From the NCBI GenBank assembly GCA_012520695.1, contig JAAYNU010000150.1, positions 1 through 8,651 of the forward strand: a DNA stretch of 8,651 nucleotides, read 5' to 3'. Positions 6,541 to 8,651 of this stretch are shown here, in pieces. Source of the DNA: Erysipelothrix sp. (GTDB taxonomy: Bacteria > Bacillota_I > Bacilli_A > Erysipelotrichales > Erysipelotrichaceae). The position numbers and the translations under genes were made by a program. The number at the start of each line of letters is the position of its first letter. Position 1 is the stretch's first letter. Below the pieces are notes generated by a model, which had not been told where the DNA came from, did no database searches, and worked only from the letters and a program-made list of their open reading frames with translations.

Positions 6541-7440
6541 TTATTTTACTTTTGAAAGTGCGCTAACAAGCGTATTTACGAATGAACCAGGATAGATCGT
6601 TACTGTTGAAGTAACATCTGAATCTTCTGCTGCTTTAGAAATCGCATCAGCATTCTTTCCTACTGCCCAATCTGTTAGGTGTTTCACTTGAAGGTACCAT
6701 TCTGTCATACCTTTTTCGCTCATACCATAAGCTTCTTTTTGTTGGCCTTTTGTTAAGTCAGATCCTGTTGGTGTTGCTACACCGTTAGCGATATCAGCTT
6801 TTAGTTGTGATTCGTCAACGAATGCATAAACTACATTACCGTCTTTGTCTGTTGCTACTGCAGCGACCGTTGTAACGATTTCTACAGCACCGTTCTCTTC
6901 AGTTCCGTTTACACTTGAACTTGAAGCGATTCCCACAACATCGTTGTAAGTTACAGCATTTGCTGCTGCTTCCTCAAGTGTTGCGATGAAGTTATCGACA
7001 GAAATTGAGACTGTTGAGTTTAAATCTGATGCTGGATCGCCTGCTTTTACTTCCGCAATAGTTTTTCCAGTAACATATTCTTCAAGAGCCGCTACTTGTT
7101 CGAACCAGTTTAGACCATAGTCGTTACCAAGTTCTTTCTTTGTCTTACGTCCTTCGAATGGTTCAATTGACGTTGCATCAAATTCGAAAGCATTTTGTGC
7201 TTCATCAATAAGTACATAAGCAATTGCGTCTTTATCATCAAGAGCAACTGTAATGTACGTTACGTTTGATTCGAATTCACCTTTTTTGTCATCTTTTGGT
7301 TCAGTAACAACTGCCTTATTTGTGATGGCTGTTCCGATTTTGTATGTCTGCGGCTCCAACTCACCTGGTTTATTTACTTTACCTGCACATGCACTTAAGA
7401 CAAAAAGCGCTGTGAGGGATAATACTAGTTTCTTTTTCAT
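6541..7440 (-). CDS. Lipoprotein with two tandem copies of an uncharacterised extracellular repeat
   Basis: A 299-residue secreted lipoprotein. The signal peptide MKKKLVLSLTALFVLSAC has lipobox LSAC (15-18), so Cys18 should be lipidated and the protein anchored on the outer face of the membrane. The mature part holds two diverged repeats, about 32-162 and 163-299. Each has a beta-rich half with D-K-D/DDKD, V-Y-x(F/L)-(V/I)DE-x-Q, then TKkELGNDYGL-type (100-110; 230-240) leading to a Trp-containing amphipathic helix (WFEQVAALEEYVTGKT; EWYLQVKHLTDWAVGKN). Each ends in a (N/T)STV(S/T)I strand and a hydrophobic helix. From memory, similar lipoproteins with TKxELGxxYGM and GKT motifs occur in many anaerobic Bacillota without known function. 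The start is supported by GGAGG (7455-7451) ten bases upstream, a consensus promoter and a terminator. The truncated gene at the right edge is a close paralogue. Confidence 0.85.
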   Translation of the reverse strand: MKKKLVLSLTALFVLSACAGKVNKPGELEPQTYKIGTAITNKAVVTEPKDDKKGEFESNVTYITVALDDKDAIAYVLIDEAQNAFEFDATSIEPFEGRKTKKELGNDYGLNWFEQVAALEEYVTGKTIAEVKAGDPASDLNSTVSISVDNFIATLEEAAANAVTYNDVVGIASSSSVNGTEENGAVEIVTTVAAVATDKDGNVVYAFVDESQLKADIANGVATPTGSDLTKGQQKEAYGMSEKGMTEWYLQVKHLTDWAVGKNADAISKAAEDSDVTSTVTIYPGSFVNTLVSALSKVK

Positions 7441-7466
7441 ATGTATATGTCCTCCGATTCACCTCT

Positions 7467-7496
7467 ATTGTAAGCCTTGGAAACACATTCAGTCAA
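7467..7496 (-). promoter_or_regulatory. SigA-type promoter of the complete lipoprotein gene
   Basis: On the minus strand the -35 is TTGACT (7496-7491), followed by an 18-bp spacer and the -10 TACAAT (7472-7467). Transcription should begin near 7460, giving a leader of about 20 bases that includes GGAGG. It lies directly downstream of the carbamate kinase remnant, so the lipoprotein is an independent transcription unit. I see no clear operator. Confidence 0.75.
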
Positions 7497-7529
7497 TCAT
7501 TTTGTGAAATTGCACACGTTTCGCACAAG

Positions 7530-8015
7530 TTATCCGACGATGCGAGTTCCAGATGTACCTTGTAAGGCCTCTAAAGCTTTATCTAAGGAACAAATAATCG
7601 CTGTTTTACCCATGCTCGCAAATGCGATACAAGCCTCTACTTTAGGACCCATACTCCCATCAGAGAATTGTCCATCCGACATATGTTTCTGTGCTTGCGC
7701 AACAGTGATTGATTCCAGTTTCTCTTGATTCTTTTGCCCATAGTTAATATAGACATTTGATACATCGGTTAGAATCACCAATACATCCGCATCAATGTCC
7801 TTCGCTAGTTGAAGCGCAGAACGGTCTTTATCAATAACTGCCGCAACACCGCGATAAAGTCCTTGATCATTCCTCACAACCGGGATACCACCGCCACCTG
7901 TGGAGATGACAACACTACCCTTTTCCAATAATGTTTGAATACTTTCACTTTCCACAATTCGAATGGGATGCGGTGAAGCTACAAGGCGACGGTATCCGTG
8001 CCCTGCATCTTGCCT
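7530..8015 (-). pseudogene. arcC: Carbamate kinase, 3' half only (5'-truncated)
   Basis: Carbamate kinase (about 310 residues) makes ATP and carbamate from carbamoyl phosphate and ADP, the last step of the arginine deiminase and related pathways. Here only the C-terminal half remains. From an in-frame TGA at 8018-8016 it reads RQDAGHGYRRLVASPHPIR, the conserved GRGYRRVVxSPxP block, then the glycine-rich STGGGGIPVVRN. Further on come AAVIDKDRSALQLAKDIDAD, ILTDVSNVYINYG, GSMGPKVEA and a normal end, SLDKALEALQGTSGTRIVG. The N-terminal domain with the substrate-binding Gly/Lys motifs is absent. No ATG or ribosome site exists upstream; the only candidate, GTG 7955, is internal (Ile-Val-Glu of the conserved block) and lacks a Shine-Dalgarno. 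What remains is well conserved and without frameshifts, so the truncation looks fairly recent. No other arc genes are visible. Confidence 0.9.
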
Positions 8016-8047
8016 TCACATTTTATGAAAAGCATCATTGTGAATAA
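8009..8047 (+). pseudogene. Possible 3' tail of a deleted plus-strand gene
   Basis: Just past the point where carbamate kinase homology stops, a plus-strand frame reads LAFTFYEKHHCE and ends in TAA (8045-8047), two bases before a plus-strand terminator at 8050-8083. No start or ribosome site precedes it. The tail is too short to identify. The stop-plus-terminator arrangement is what the end of a real gene looks like, but a 12-codon frame can arise by chance, so this call is tentative. Confidence 0.3.
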
Positions 8048-8049
8048 TG

Positions 8050-8083
8050 AATGATTCGTCGTAACTGGATGAATCATTTTTTT
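8050..8083 (+). terminator. Orphan plus-strand intrinsic terminator
   Basis: AATGATTC (8050-8057) pairs perfectly with GAATCATT (8071-8078) across a 13-base loop, followed by T through 8083, with the T-run beginning inside the arm (seven T from 8077). On the minus strand no T-run follows the hairpin, so it works rightward only. No plus-strand gene now precedes it, because both neighbours are on the minus strand. Confidence 0.7.
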
Positions 8084-8101
8084 ATTGCAATTCTTCAAAT
8101 C

Positions 8102-8138
8102 AAAAAAAGATGATGAACCCCGAAGGATCCATCATCTT
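8102..8138 (-). terminator. Strong UUCG-capped terminator of the right-edge lipoprotein gene
   Basis: On the minus strand arms 8138-8125 and 8120-8107 form an uninterrupted 14-bp stem (two G-U wobbles) closed by a TTCG tetraloop with a C-G closing pair, an exceptionally stable cap. A run of seven T follows (8108-8102). It starts 28 bases after the lipoprotein stop codon. Confidence 0.92.
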
Positions 8139-8166
8139 ATGTTATTGCTATGAGTGTTTCTTTGTA

Positions 8167-8651
8167 CTACTTAGCTGCTGCTACTGCTGCTTCTAGAGTT
8201 GATACAAATCCACCGATGTAGATTGAAACTGTTGATGTAACATCAGCTTCGTCGCCAGCTTTAGCGATTTCTTCTGCGTTTTTACCCTTAGTCCAGTCGA
8301 CTAAAGTTTTAACTTGTTGATCCCATTCAACCATACCATTTTCTGACATTCCGTAATCGTTTCCTTGTTGTCCTTTTGTACGTAATTCTTCACCAGCTAC
8401 TACTGTAGCACCTGTGATTGCTGCTTTTAATTGTGATTCATCAGCGAATGCGTAAACAACTTTTCCATCTTTATCTAATCCAACTGCTGTAACAACTGTG
8501 TTGATTTCAACTTTTGCTGGATCTTCTGTTTTTGCTGAAACTGATGATACTGTTCCAACTTTATCTAGTCCTTCAACTGCTACTGCTGATTCGATTGCTT
8601 TATTAACTGCTTCGATATAACCATCAATTGTGATTGAAACTGTTGAGTTTA
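8167..8651 (-). CDS. Lipoprotein paralogue, C-terminal 160 residues (N-terminus beyond the window)
   Basis: The frame is open from the right edge to TAG (8169-8167), giving 160 codons; the start and signal peptide lie outside. It begins NSTVSITIDGYIEAV and continues with LDKDGKVVYAFADESQLKA, ELRTKGQQGNDYGMSENGM, VEWDQQVKTLVDWTKGKNAEE and DVTSTVSIYIGGFVSTLEAA. This aligns with residues 141-299 of the complete lipoprotein with only small gaps and about half the residues identical by eye, so the two are paralogues. The visible part is the end of one repeat and a full second repeat. Codons are strongly biased to GCA, GTT, ACA and AAA, more so than in the neighbouring copy, which with the very strong terminator suggests high expression. 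An internal Met at 8349 is not the start. Extracellular location is inferred from the paralogue. Confidence 0.85.
   Translation of the reverse strand, partial: NSTVSITIDGYIEAVNKAIESAVAVEGLDKVGTVSSVSAKTEDPAKVEINTVVTAVGLDKDGKVVYAFADESQLKAAITGATVVAGEELRTKGQQGNDYGMSENGMVEWDQQVKTLVDWTKGKNAEEIAKAGDEADVTSTVSIYIGGFVSTLEAAVAAAK

Larger units (their letters stand above)
6541..8651 (-). repeat. Pair of directly repeated lipoprotein paralogues flanking the arcC remnant
   Basis: The segments 6541-7020 and 8167-8651 encode homologous C-terminal regions in the same orientation; both begin with AACTCAACAGT and end in VTSTV(T/S)IY. Protein similarity is clear, but DNA identity is broken by many third-position changes, so the duplication is old. 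About 1.1 kb, including the carbamate kinase remnant, lies between the copies. Confidence 0.75.

Noticed and set aside
7497..7529. TTGTG ... CACAA dyad after the arcC stop, considered as a terminator or CcpA site
   Set aside because: The 5-bp arms are too short, no T-run follows, and the sequence does not fit the cre consensus.
7253..7728. Plus-strand open frames opposite the lipoprotein start and the carbamate kinase remnant
   Set aside because: They are shadows of the minus-strand genes, with implausible composition and no ribosome sites.
7530..7955. A 141-residue carbamate kinase starting at GTG 7955
   Set aside because: Homology continues in frame upstream to about 8009, the GTG is an internal Val of a conserved block, and no ribosome site precedes it. 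I treat it as a 5'-truncated pseudogene.
8015..8044. Inverted repeat TTCACA ... TGTGAA at the broken end of arcC, considered as an insertion-element scar
   Set aside because: Arms are only 6 bp with an 18-bp spacer, there is no target duplication and no second copy, so chance is a sufficient explanation.
1..8651. CRISPR array, tRNA/rRNA genes, transposases, phage or defence genes
   Set aside because: No regularly spaced repeats, cloverleaf sequences, recombinases or defence motifs were seen on either strand.

Overview
The window looks like chromosomal DNA of a low-GC Bacillota with the standard genetic code: TGA is used as a stop and TGG encodes Trp. GC is roughly 40% by eye. Shine-Dalgarno sequences are strong, genes overlap by 1 to 11 bp, promoters are of the SigA type with extended -10 elements, and intrinsic terminators are common. 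The gene set and small-genome style suggest Erysipelotrichia (Erysipelothrix-like), but that placement is inference only.

Positions 1-3548 (minus strand) form a compact housekeeping operon, dtd > folD > DUF951 > ychF > a membrane-anchored BNR/Asp-box protein that runs off the left edge. A short terminator overlaps the ychF stop codon, so the last gene may be expressed partly by read-through. Positions 3549-3651 hold two back-to-back extended -10 promoters. One drives dtd and the other drives the plus-strand pair rarA > CmpB-like membrane protein (3652-5549). That pair ends in a bidirectional hairpin shared with the convergent gene, and both stop codons lie in its loop.

Positions 5546-8651 (minus strand) are a different kind of region, where metabolic genes are decaying among lipoprotein paralogues. 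Reading in the direction of transcription there is: (i) the C-terminal part of a lipoprotein cut by the right edge, with a strong UUCG-capped terminator; (ii) the 3' half of carbamate kinase, without a start codon; (iii) a complete 299-residue lipoprotein of the same family, with its own promoter and terminator; (iv) a mannitol EIIA whose phosphorylated His is replaced by Tyr; (v) a 166-residue mannitol-1-phosphate dehydrogenase that has lost its whole catalytic middle but stays in frame. An unexplained plus-strand terminator at 8050-8083 sits at the broken end of carbamate kinase. It suggests that one deletion removed the arcC 5' half together with the body of a divergent plus-strand gene.

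The dtd-ychF genes serve translation quality control and one-carbon metabolism, and rarA serves replication-fork maintenance. The right third has lost mannitol use and carbamate kinase (ATP from carbamoyl phosphate) at this locus, while the secreted lipoproteins carry intact expression signals. I see no tRNA, rRNA, CRISPR array, transposase or convincing new defence system. The most interesting material is the deletion scar, the two in-frame degenerate mtl genes and the uncharacterised duplicated lipoprotein family.
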